Shown: positions 26,187-34,308 of the stretch, piece by piece
How positions within the stretch are numbered: position 1 is the stretch's first letter
Layout: every line of letters starts with the position of its first letter
Source: an uncultured Bacteroidota bacterium
Lineage (GTDB): Bacteria > Bacteroidota > Bacteroidia > Chitinophagales > Chitinophagaceae
Direction: 5' to 3'
Assembly: GCA_903887005.1 (NCBI GenBank)
Contig: CAISOH010000200.1
Location: 1 to 56,523, forward strand
DNA length: 56,523 nt
Made by a program: the position numbers and the translations under genes
Notes under the pieces: model-generated
Database searches by the model: none
What the model saw: the letters and a program-made list of their open reading frames with translations, nothing else
What the model was told of the DNA's origin: nothing

Positions 26187-28130
26187 ATGTCAGCCAAAAC
26201 AAAGAAATCAATGCCGGTAACTCAGGTGAAACCAAGGCAGATAAAAACTGCTGTTAAGAGTGACGTTGGCGCAGGTATCCCTAAGTGGGCGATCATAATT
26301 GTTTTGGTTTTTACCGCCTTTCTTTACAGCAAGGCGCTGGATAATGGCTTTACCTATATGGACGATGACTATTACGTTCTCAAAAACTATTATCTCCGCG
26401 ATTTTAGTTTTAAGGGTATTTGGGCGATTTTTACCCATTTTTATTCTTTCAACTACCACCCGCTCACCTCTATTTCCAATTTAATTGAATATACCATTTG
26501 GGGTTTAAATCCATGGCCCTACCACTTCTTTAATGTGCTGCTGCACCTGCTTAATGTCTGGCTTGTTTACAGATTAGCAGAACAGCTTAGCGGCAAAAGG
26601 TTTACCGCTCTCGTTGTCGCCATTCTGTTTGCCGTACATCCTATGCATGTGGAATCTGTGGCATGGGTAGCCGAGCGTAAAGATGTATTGTACACAGCGT
26701 TCTATTTGTCTTCTCTGCTGCTTTACCTGCGGTCTATCAGGTCAGGCTTCACAGCTAGCAATTATGTTATTGCATTAGCGCTTTTCCTTGCCTCACTTCT
26801 TTCCAAATCGGCCGCAGTTACGCTCCCTGTGTTGTTGTTAGCTATTGACGTCTATAAAGGAAGAAAGATAAATGCAAGGTTAATTCTGGAGAAAATTCCT
26901 TTCCTGCTTTTATCCCTGTTATTTGGGATTCTCGCTGTTATGTCGCAGCTTTCCGGAGGTGCGATCAATGATCTTGGATTGAGCTACAATTTCATTTCAA
27001 GGATATTCCTCTTTACTGCGGGCCTTTCCTCTTACTTCCTGAGGTTGATTGCTCCTTTGAATTTATCAGCCATTCATTATTTTCCCGATGTACATGGCGA
27101 CCCCTTACCCTGGTATTATTATCTGTCATTGCCGTTTATAATATTGATTGCATGGCTGGCGGCAAGGCGTTCGGCATTCAGGAAAGAAATAATATTCGGT
27201 ATCTTCTTTTTCCTGATTACCATTTCGGTAATGCTGCAAATTGTTACCGTGGGATCGGCGCTTACCACCGAACGATATACCTATGTCTCTTATATAGGCT
27301 TGTTTTACATAATCGGGCAGTGGATGACCGGCATGTGGGAAACTAAGTATGGCAATATGGTTGCCGTAGTGTTTGCCTTGTTCGTGCTTACTTTTTCTGC
27401 GCAGGCATATAACCGTATTGGCGTTTGGAAAGATAGTAATACGCTGTTTACTGACATTACTGAAAAAGACCCTGATAACTGGCGTAACGCCTTCGTTTAT
27501 TACTATTGGGGGATTTCTAAAAGCTCTGAAGGTTTCAAACAGGAAGCCATTGATAAATATACCAAAGCCATAAACCTGAAACCTGATTATGAAAAAGCAT
27601 ACATTGGCAGGGCGCTTGCATATAATGAGATACACAACACCAAATCCGCAATAGCTGATTACAGCAAAGCGCTTTCGCTAAGACCCAACAACGCTGAAAC
27701 CTACAGTGCCAGGGGGTGGGCCTATTATCAATCAGGGGATAAAATAGCAGCTATGAATGATTATAATAAAGCCATATCGCTTGATCCGAAATTTCCTGAG
27801 GCATACAATAACAGGGGGTGGGCTTACTATGAATCAGGCGATACAAAATTCGCTATAGCTGATTTCGACAAAGCCATTATTCTGAACCCTACTTTTATCA
27901 AGCCATATTATAACAGGGCGGCAATAAAAGTCAATTCCAATGATTTAAAAGGCGCCATGAAGGACTATAATGAGTTAATAAAGATCAATCCTGAAGACAA
28001 CAATGCATGGTACAGCCGGGGTGTAGCCCGTTTCAACATGAAAGACCCCAAAGCCTGTGAAGACTGGAAAAAATCCTCAGAGCTTGGAAATGAAGACGCA
28101 TTCAGGATGATTAGCCAGTATTGCAGGTAG
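26187..28130 (+). CDS. TMTC-like membrane protein: GT-C core with C-terminal TPR repeats
   Basis: 647 aa from the ATG at 26187 (MSAKTKKSMP). The frame opens at 25923, but the first 88 codons face the divergent EamA gene and lack coding character. About ten membrane segments follow residue 34. The first outer loop has FTYMDDDYYVLKN, an acidic GT-C-type motif, then NYHPLTSISN and HPMHVESVAWVAERKD, typical of the TMTC/DUF1736-like family. Residues about 430-640 hold five TPR units (e.g. KPDYEKAYIGRALAYNE, DPKFPEAYNNRGWAYYE). In eukaryotes TMTC proteins are linked to O-mannosylation. The bacterial role is inferred. Confidence 0.83.
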   Translation: MSAKTKKSMPVTQVKPRQIKTAVKSDVGAGIPKWAIIIVLVFTAFLYSKALDNGFTYMDDDYYVLKNYYLRDFSFKGIWAIFTHFYSFNYHPLTSISNLIEYTIWGLNPWPYHFFNVLLHLLNVWLVYRLAEQLSGKRFTALVVAILFAVHPMHVESVAWVAERKDVLYTAFYLSSLLLYLRSIRSGFTASNYVIALALFLASLLSKSAAVTLPVLLLAIDVYKGRKINARLILEKIPFLLLSLLFGILAVMSQLSGGAINDLGLSYNFISRIFLFTAGLSSYFLRLIAPLNLSAIHYFPDVHGDPLPWYYYLSLPFIILIAWLAARRSAFRKEIIFGIFFFLITISVMLQIVTVGSALTTERYTYVSYIGLFYIIGQWMTGMWETKYGNMVAVVFALFVLTFSAQAYNRIGVWKDSNTLFTDITEKDPDNWRNAFVYYYWGISKSSEGFKQEAIDKYTKAINLKPDYEKAYIGRALAYNEIHNTKSAIADYSKALSLRPNNAETYSARGWAYYQSGDKIAAMNDYNKAISLDPKFPEAYNNRGWAYYESGDTKFAIADFDKAIILNPTFIKPYYNRAAIKVNSNDLKGAMKDYNELIKINPEDNNAWYSRGVARFNMKDPKACEDWKKSSELGNEDAFRMISQYCR

Positions 28131-28136
28131 ATGTTG

Positions 28137-28223
28137 GTTAATCGGTTAAAGGGTTAATTGGTTAATGAAGTTAAAAGGTTAAAAGCTTAATTGGTTATGG
28201 AAGTTGAAAGGTTAAAAGCTTAA
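28137..28223. repeat. GGTTAA-type short-word repeat with a 33-base period
   Basis: Eight-base words of the form GGTTAAxx recur, and a 24-base block (GAAGTT-a/g-AAAGGTTAAAAG...) at 28167-28190 is repeated at 28200-28223, 33 bases apart. A second short repeat (TAATCATCACAT) lies at 28338-28367. No coding frame. Confidence 0.75.
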
Positions 28224-28258
28224 GAAGTTAATACGCACCTGCAGGGTATATATGTTCA

Positions 28259-28295
28259 TAGATGTCCCACACTTTTTTCCAGTGTGGGACATCTA
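28259..28295. terminator. Bidirectional terminator hairpin
   Basis: Perfect 14-bp stem (28259-28272 with 28282-28295, TAGATGTCCCACAC and complement) and a 9-base T-rich loop, midway between the convergent TPR gene and the 771-aa membrane gene. Confidence 0.75.
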
Positions 28296-28369
28296 CCAAC
28301 AGCCCACTCCAATAATCCATCCCGAATACCTTATCCGCTAATCATCACATTAGTTAATCATCACATCAG

Positions 28370-30685
28370 CTAATCAAAAAAAAGATGATTATTCACCATT
28401 ACCTTCCCGTCCTTACTTTTGGATATAATTACGGCATCCGCAGGGCGGAGTAGTAATTCATCCATAACTTTATAAGTAGGGTAAGGATCATTCACTAAAA
28501 CACACCTTACAAACCTGCAGGCGGGTTCTATATCAAAATACACCGATGTCCGGAACCACATTCCTTTATTGTCAACGCTTTCTTTGGTAAATGCACTTAT
28601 TTTTGAGAGCAGTTTACCATTACTATCCAATGATTGCAGGTTGACTAATGGCGATCTGTAATCCTTATCATCCAGCAGGAACCAGCAGGAGAACTCATAT
28701 TTCCGGGTTTCACCCGTGGGCTTTATAGGTATCGTTGCAATTGTCAGGCTGTCCTTATCCACTTCCCCGAATGCCCCGCTGCCGAAAAGCCGCTCATTCG
28801 CTTGTTTTGAATCAAAGTGGTCGATATACCAGTCGCCCTTTGCTCCTATACAAGTATCACCAGACGGCAGATGAGGCAATATAGTCTTTACATAATCTGC
28901 ATTTTTTTTATCATTTGCCAGTATCCTTTCCGGATAGCAGGCATAGATATAACAACTGAAATGATGCCCGAGGTATTCCGATGCTTTAAACAGAGATTGC
29001 TGGTCGGGATCAATGGGAGTCCCGTCATATTGCAGCAATAGAAAAGGTTTTTTGCTTACCAGGTCGCGGAGCATGGGCTTGTCTGCATAAGGCCCGGCTG
29101 CGGTCTTTACCTGTTTCTCCGTTATAGACCACGAACTGCGTGACATCATCACGTCAACAACCGGAAGGTGGAATTGCAGGGACACGCGGCTGCCTATCGA
29201 CCATGGCCAGCTTGGGTCTCCGCCCACCCATAGTTTTTCAGATCCAGCAAAGAACAACGGCATCAGCATAATCCCCTGGAAGTCGCTGCCTTTATAATGC
29301 TGTTGTTTCAGGTATTGGGGCCATTTTATTTCTTCATCATAAAAAAAGAACTTATCGCAGATCTGCACCCCTCCCGCTATAACCTCCCTGATATTTTTTA
29401 CATAACGGCTTACATCAAGGCTCCAAAACCCTATTGTGCCCAGCAGTATTCCATAAGCGATCAGCGGTTTGTGCTGTGCAAGGTACCGCCGGTAATATAC
29501 ATGAATCACTACCGCCGCATATACAGTGGCGATATAGTAGAATGACCAGCTAAAGCGCCCCATGGCCCTGAACTGCTTGAATATGGACAAATAGGTAAGC
29601 AGCCATTGCATATGCCAGATAAAGGGGATCCCCATGGCCAGCATCAATGAACCTGTGGCGATAAAAAGCCAGATGGGTGAGAACCCCTGCTCTGAAATAA
29701 TAAATTCATCGCCCGGCCTTTTACGTATTTTTTTGGCAATGCCATTGTATGCCGAAATGAGAATAGCAAAAACAGCAACTAATCCTAAATAGGTATAACC
29801 TTCACCGCCCTCTGAAAATTTAGTAAACTTGGTCTTATAACGGATATACTGCCAGAAGTAAGAAAACGGGGAACTTACAATGTCTTTTATATGAGTTACA
29901 TATTCCAGGGTGTTCAAAGGAAAAGCTGGTCTGTCTTTAACCGGGTCTGTCAGGGCGATACTAACCTTTATCAGCACGAATAATGTAACCGCCACTACCA
30001 GCATTGGCAGTATATGCCTGAACCGCGCCGCCAAGGGTGTTTTAATTAAGATGAGATAACCTGCCGCGTAAAACGCTATCCAGAAGAATAGGGTAGCACC
30101 AATATACAGATGTATGAATGCCATGATAAACCCCATAATGAATATATATACTGGCCATTTCCATTTGGAAGAATAATGGTACATCAGTGTCCAGTAAAAC
30201 AGCATGGGTACGGGGCAGAGGTAGGAAAGCGAGAAGTGCGCCCTTATTCTTAATACCTGCGGTGCGAATAAATTAATAAGGCAGGCAAAAAGTATGGCGA
30301 TAAAAGGCTGTACGCCGAAACGAGCCAGTATTTTATAAGTAAACACTATCGCAAGCACATAGCTCAGGGAAATAAGCAGGTTCATAGCCGCAAGCGCCTC
30401 CCTTATAGTTAGCCCCTTGAAATGCTGGAGCATACCCGATATGACAGGTTGCCCGTCGGCATAAATGATATGCTCGCCATACGGATAATTCATGCCCTCA
30501 AACCATATGCCATGCCCGTAAATAGCATGGTAGAGGAAAGTGAAATAGTTCTTGCCGCAGTCGCCGCCCAACTCTATGATCACATGTCCCGGATCAGTAA
30601 CCATGTACGAGAGTATCCACGTAGTAGCCCCTACAGCAAATACTACCGCAACAATAAGCCATAGAAGGGATTGCGACTTTTTCAT
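28370..30685 (-). CDS. Large polytopic membrane protein, possible GT-C glycosyltransferase (DUF6311-like)
   Basis: 771 aa. A membrane-embedded half (residues 1 to about 440, about eleven segments) is followed by a soluble half. The first outer loop has ELGGDCGKNYFTF and NYPYGEHIIYADGQP, a shape seen in GT-C-like membrane proteins of Bacteroidota. The C-terminal 330 residues end with DELLLRPADAVIISK. No catalytic assignment is possible from sequence alone. Just upstream on the same strand lies a remnant of a second copy whose last 45 residues align with this C-terminus (30754-30935), so it is a duplicated family here. Confidence 0.75.
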   Translation of the reverse strand: MKKSQSLLWLIVAVVFAVGATTWILSYMVTDPGHVIIELGGDCGKNYFTFLYHAIYGHGIWFEGMNYPYGEHIIYADGQPVISGMLQHFKGLTIREALAAMNLLISLSYVLAIVFTYKILARFGVQPFIAILFACLINLFAPQVLRIRAHFSLSYLCPVPMLFYWTLMYHYSSKWKWPVYIFIMGFIMAFIHLYIGATLFFWIAFYAAGYLILIKTPLAARFRHILPMLVVAVTLFVLIKVSIALTDPVKDRPAFPLNTLEYVTHIKDIVSSPFSYFWQYIRYKTKFTKFSEGGEGYTYLGLVAVFAILISAYNGIAKKIRKRPGDEFIISEQGFSPIWLFIATGSLMLAMGIPFIWHMQWLLTYLSIFKQFRAMGRFSWSFYYIATVYAAVVIHVYYRRYLAQHKPLIAYGILLGTIGFWSLDVSRYVKNIREVIAGGVQICDKFFFYDEEIKWPQYLKQQHYKGSDFQGIMLMPLFFAGSEKLWVGGDPSWPWSIGSRVSLQFHLPVVDVMMSRSSWSITEKQVKTAAGPYADKPMLRDLVSKKPFLLLQYDGTPIDPDQQSLFKASEYLGHHFSCYIYACYPERILANDKKNADYVKTILPHLPSGDTCIGAKGDWYIDHFDSKQANERLFGSGAFGEVDKDSLTIATIPIKPTGETRKYEFSCWFLLDDKDYRSPLVNLQSLDSNGKLLSKISAFTKESVDNKGMWFRTSVYFDIEPACRFVRCVLVNDPYPTYKVMDELLLRPADAVIISKSKDGKVMVNNHLFFD

Positions 30686-30753
30686 CCGAAGGCAAAATAC
30701 AATAATTCAGGGTATGGAAAAGAGGAATTATTTCTTTATTCTTTGTCACATTA

Positions 30754-30935
30754 TCAAAACAAATGATTATTCACCATCATTTGCCCATCCGCCGACTTAG
30801 ATATAATGAAGGTATCAACCGGGCGCAGCAATAGTTCGTCCAATACTTTATCAGATGGATTGGGTTCGTAATTGGCGTGAGGATAATATACACATACATT
30901 ATAAAATCCGGCTAATTTGATAAGTAAATTATATT
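30754..30935 (-). pseudogene. C-terminal remnant of a paralogue of the 771-aa membrane protein
   Basis: On the minus strand this reads ...AGFYNVCVYYPHANYEPN, then VLDELLLRPVDTFIISKSAD and GQMMVNNHLF before a TGA at 30754-30756. The intact neighbour ends VMDELLLRPADAVIISKSKD then GKVMVNNHLFFD. Going upstream the frame closes near 30938 and the remaining 700 residues are absent. It is a truncated copy left by tandem duplication and deletion. The rest of the gap to 31045 shows no gene. Confidence 0.85.
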
Positions 30936-31045
30936 ATGTGAAATGCTTGATTTCTCATGGTGAAATATTATAAAAAAGATAAGTGCATATTTTGAGTTAA
31001 TCAGTTTTCTTTTGCTTACTTTCGCTGCACTTCAGGCATTAACCC

Positions 31046-31744
31046 ATGAAAGAGAAAGTACATACCGAACAACATTTCCATAGTTCCGAGCTTGTTACAG
31101 ATATAGTTATAGGTATGAGCGATGGGCTGACCGTACCTTTTGCACTGGCGGCCGGCCTAAGCGGTGCCGTGCATGATACACACGTTATAGTTATTGCCGG
31201 ACTTGCAGAAGTAGTAGCAGGTTCCATAGCTATGGGATTGGGTGGATACCTTGCCGGAAAAACAGAAATAGACCATTATAATGCGGAGCAGAAAAGGGAA
31301 GAATGGGAAGTTGACAATCTGCCGGAACGCGAAAAAGAAGAAGTACGGGTAATATTTGCCGGTATGGGCCTGAGTGATGAAACCCAGCACCAGATTGTGG
31401 ATGAAATGGCTAAAGACAAAGCAAAATGGGTGGAGTTCATGATGCGCTACGAACTTGGCCTGGAAAAACCGGACGCTAAACGAGCCCGTAACAGCGCACT
31501 GAATATCGGCCTTTCATACGTAGTTGGCGGGCTTGTGCCATTGTCGCCATACTTCTTTACATCTACTCCGATTGACGGACTAAAATGGTCTGCTATAATC
31601 ACAGTGGTCTGCCTGTTCATTTTCGGATTTTTTAAAGCAAAATTTACCGGGCAGAACAAACTGGAAGGAGCCTTCCGGGTTATGCTTATCGGATCAGTAG
31701 CTGCTGCAGCGGCATTCTTTATTGCAAGGCTGTTTAATCATTAG
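31046..31744 (+). CDS. VIT1/CCC1-family iron/manganese transporter
   Basis: 232 aa. N-terminal membrane part with DIVIGMSDGLTVPFALAAGLSG and GLAEVVAGSIAMGLGGYLA, the family signature of vacuolar iron transporter-like proteins; a charged cytoplasmic helical insert (about 85-145; KREEWEVDNLPEREKEEV) that in VIT1 binds metal; then three membrane segments (GLSYVVGGLVPLSPYF...). Such proteins export Fe(II)/Mn(II) from the cytosol. It starts a rightward group of four genes. Confidence 0.9.
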   Translation: MKEKVHTEQHFHSSELVTDIVIGMSDGLTVPFALAAGLSGAVHDTHVIVIAGLAEVVAGSIAMGLGGYLAGKTEIDHYNAEQKREEWEVDNLPEREKEEVRVIFAGMGLSDETQHQIVDEMAKDKAKWVEFMMRYELGLEKPDAKRARNSALNIGLSYVVGGLVPLSPYFFTSTPIDGLKWSAIITVVCLFIFGFFKAKFTGQNKLEGAFRVMLIGSVAAAAAFFIARLFNH

Positions 31745-31823
31745 CCCCTTATACCAGACACTTTTTACTCCATGAAAAAAAAAGGTTTTTCATCTTTACA
31801 TTTATGCTGTAAAGTATTGCTTT

Positions 31824-32405
31824 ATGAAAAATCTCCCCCATGCATTTCTTTCATGGCTGCCTTTAGCTGTTGCAATTGTATTTATTTATGGGTTCACCTA
31901 CCTCGCTATCCAGCAATACATCCGCCTTTCTGCCAATGAAATACTGGTGCAATATGCAGAAGGCACAAAAGAAAGGATTGAGAAGGGAGCACCCTTATTA
32001 CACGCAATAACAGGATTAGAACCTGTTGACATGCAAAAAAGCTTGTCTCCCTTTGTAATTATCTATGATAAAGCAGGAACAGTTCAAACGTCAAGCGCTA
32101 CATTACATGGAATAGCGCCTAAACTACCCGCCGGAGTATTTGCCAAAGCAATGCAAAACGGAGAGAACAGGCGTACCTGGCAACCTGAAACCGGCATTCG
32201 AAATGCAATTGTGGTCATACCTTACGCTATTACCGGGCAGGAAGGTTTTATTGTTGCAGGCCGTTCATTAAGAGAAATCGAAAAAAGAGAACAATTTTTG
32301 CGAATTCAAATAGCAATAGGTACTATTACTACATTAATTGCTACATATGCAATCGTATTAATTATACATATTACGAGGAGGCGCATAATGCAGATGCCAA
32401 AATAA
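31824..32405 (+). CDS. Two-TM protein with extracytoplasmic sensor-like domain
   Basis: 193 aa: one membrane segment near residues 11-28, an extracytoplasmic domain of about 125 residues (FVIIYDKAGTVQTSS, VVIPYAITGQEGFIVAGRSL), and a second segment near 167-188 followed by a short basic tail. The outer domain looks like the PAS/Cache-like input domain of sensor kinases, but no kinase, HAMP or output domain follows. It may be a stand-alone sensor, a subunit of a split system, or a truncated kinase. It lies 79 bases after the VIT gene and 11 bases before the DAG-kinase-like gene. Confidence 0.6.
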   Translation: MKNLPHAFLSWLPLAVAIVFIYGFTYLAIQQYIRLSANEILVQYAEGTKERIEKGAPLLHAITGLEPVDMQKSLSPFVIIYDKAGTVQTSSATLHGIAPKLPAGVFAKAMQNGENRRTWQPETGIRNAIVVIPYAITGQEGFIVAGRSLREIEKREQFLRIQIAIGTITTLIATYAIVLIIHITRRRIMQMPK

Positions 32406-32416
32406 AACCAAAGTCA

Positions 32417-32782
32417 ATGGAACAGAAAAAAACAATGTTGTTTAACTCCCGCAGAAAAAGCTTTTCGTATGCTTTTCAGGGATTGAGGCTGATTTTCAAG
32501 CAGGAGCCAAATGTAAAATTACACACCATAGCAACAATTATAGCCATAATTGCCGGCATTATCAGGCACCTCAGCCCAATGCAATGGGCAGTTATCATTT
32601 TCGCAATCGGGCTGGTATGGATTACAGAAGCATTGAACACCTGTATAGAAAAGCTCTGCGATTTCTGCTGTGAAAATACAATTCATCCATCCATAAAAAT
32701 AATCAAAGATATTGCAGCAGCAGCGGTATTGATCTCCGCTTTTGTGAGCGTTGCTGTTGGGATAATTGTATTCTTTTTCTAA
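32417..32782 (+). CDS. Diacylglycerol/undecaprenol kinase-like integral membrane protein
   Basis: 121 aa. SFSYAFQGLRLIFKQEPNVKLH at the start, the signature EALNTCIEKLCDFC (about 74-87), a charged KIIKDIAAAAVLISA helix and a final membrane segment give the three-helix DgkA family. Gram-positive members phosphorylate undecaprenol, and Bacteroidota members may recycle lipid carriers. It starts 11 bases after the sensor-like gene, so co-transcription is likely. Confidence 0.87.
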   Translation: MEQKKTMLFNSRRKSFSYAFQGLRLIFKQEPNVKLHTIATIIAIIAGIIRHLSPMQWAVIIFAIGLVWITEALNTCIEKLCDFCCENTIHPSIKIIKDIAAAAVLISAFVSVAVGIIVFFF

Positions 32783-32838
32783 AATAAAAAACCCGGGGCA
32801 CTGTATTGGTACAATTTTTTGGTTTTCACTTTTGACTT

Positions 32839-33357
32839 TTGACTTCAATATACACCATAGGGCACTCCACTCATCCTATAGCAGATTTTATCGCTATGCT
32901 GCACTCCTTTGGGATACAAGTGCTGGCGGATATACGTAGTATGCCCGGCTCAAATAAATACCCACAATTTAACCAGGCCTCCTTAGACAAGTCATTAAAT
33001 GAAGCAGGCATAAAATACATTCATATACCTGAGCTTGGCGGGCGGCGCAAGCCACGGCCTGATTCCATTAATATCGCATGGCGCAATAAAGCATTCATGG
33101 GTTATGCAGATTATATGGAAACCACCGGATTTAAAACCGGGATAGAGAGGCTGGAACAAATTGCTGTGAAGGAACGTCTTGCCTTTATGTGTTCTGAAGC
33201 TGTATGGTGGCGCTGCCACCGCTCGCTTGTTTCAGATTATCTGAAGGTGCGTGGATGGGCGGTATTGCATATAATGGCACCGGGTAAAAGCACGGAACAT
33301 CCATATACTTCACCTGCACATATAGTACAAGGAAATTTGTTTTATAATAAGAAATAG
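32839..33357 (+). CDS. DUF488-family protein
   Basis: 172 aa. Signatures IYTIGHST, VLADIRSMPGSNKYPQFN, YIHIPELGGRR and LAFMCSEAVWWRCHRSLVSDYL are diagnostic of DUF488 proteins, whose biochemical role is unknown. The start is TTG at 32839, with an in-frame TGA only six bases upstream, so no other start is available. The leader contains a TTTTGAC short repeat (32823-32846) that overlaps the start. Confidence 0.85.
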   Translation: MTSIYTIGHSTHPIADFIAMLHSFGIQVLADIRSMPGSNKYPQFNQASLDKSLNEAGIKYIHIPELGGRRKPRPDSINIAWRNKAFMGYADYMETTGFKTGIERLEQIAVKERLAFMCSEAVWWRCHRSLVSDYLKVRGWAVLHIMAPGKSTEHPYTSPAHIVQGNLFYNKK

Positions 33358-33444
33358 CATCCAATGAGAGGCTAGTAAATGTTAAGCCCCCTAAATTTTA
33401 ACTTTTACAATTACCCTAAAATACTCAAACCGCTGTCCTTTTAT

Positions 33445-33452
33445 TATATTTG
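33445..33452 (+). promoter_or_regulatory. Putative -7 element for gldF
   Basis: TATATTTG matches the Bacteroidota -7 box TAnnTTTG, 23 bases before the gldF ATG. The -33 TTTG is not evident. Confidence 0.45.
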
Positions 33453-33475
33453 CCCCCCTCGAACATTCCATATAA

Positions 33476-34216
33476 ATGCGCAGTATTTTCATAAAGGAAA
33501 TAAATTCATTTTTTAGTTCCATAGTTGGCTATGTGGCGCTGCTTGTGTTTTTGGTAGCTTGCGGGCTTTTTTTATGGATCATCCCTAATTATAGTATCCT
33601 TGGGTATGGCTATGCTTCTATGGAGCGTTTTTTTCAAATCGCCCCGTGGCTGCTGTTATTGCTGGTGCCGGCAGTTACCATGCGTTCTTTTGCTGATGAG
33701 TTCCGGACCGGAACAATCGAATGGCTGTCCACCAAACCCCTTACCGATCTTGACATCATATTAGGCAAATATCTTGCTACACTGGCGCTCATTATTTTCG
33801 CATTAGTGCCTACATTCATTTATGTCTATACCATCAGCAATCTTTCCCTGCCTGATATCAACCTCGACTCTGGCGCAATCATAGGGTCTTATATTGGTTT
33901 ATTTTTCCTTGCAGCTACTTTCGGTGCGGTAGGTATTTTCTGTTCGTCTCTTACCGCCAACCAGGTAGTAGGGTTCCTGATATCCCTGCTGGCATGTTAC
34001 CTCTTATATACCGGCTTTGAGCAACTCAGCAAATTGCCCAAAATATCAGAAGGCATAGACTACTATCTGAGTATGATAGGAATGGAATTTCATTACAATT
34101 CCATAAGCAGGGGATTAATAGATTCCCGCGATGTGGTTTACTTTTTGTCAATAATAGTATTGTTTATATCCCTTACCCGCTTTTCGCTGAACAGCCGGAC
34201 CAAGGGCGCTAATTAA
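33476..34216 (+). CDS. gldF: Gliding motility-associated ABC transporter permease GldF
   Basis: 246 aa with six membrane segments. It carries the GldF pattern: MRSIFIKEINSFFSSIVGYV start, VPAVTMRSFADEFRTGTIEWLSTKPLTDLDIILGKY, and the LLYTGFEQLS and GMEFHYNSISRGLIDSRDVVYF ends. GldF and GldG form the membrane part of an ABC system linked to gliding in Flavobacterium, although many non-gliders keep it. The ATPase GldA is not in this window. The DUF4340 gene downstream completes the usual arrangement. Confidence 0.9.
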   Translation: MRSIFIKEINSFFSSIVGYVALLVFLVACGLFLWIIPNYSILGYGYASMERFFQIAPWLLLLLVPAVTMRSFADEFRTGTIEWLSTKPLTDLDIILGKYLATLALIIFALVPTFIYVYTISNLSLPDINLDSGAIIGSYIGLFFLAATFGAVGIFCSSLTANQVVGFLISLLACYLLYTGFEQLSKLPKISEGIDYYLSMIGMEFHYNSISRGLIDSRDVVYFLSIIVLFISLTRFSLNSRTKGAN

Positions 34217-34308
34217 TGTGGGAATGTGGGAAATATGGAAATTTCAGAATGTGGAAATGTGAAAATTTGATGATGAGAAAATGAAAAAATGCATAGTGAA
34301 TAAAGTAA
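34217..34308. repeat. ATGTGGAAA-type short-word repeat between gldF and gldG
   Basis: 92 bases made of variants of TGTGGGAATGTG, ATATGGAAATTTC, AATGTGGAAATGTG and GATGAGAAAATG. The GATGAGAAAATG word recurs at about 43435. No gene. Confidence 0.65.
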
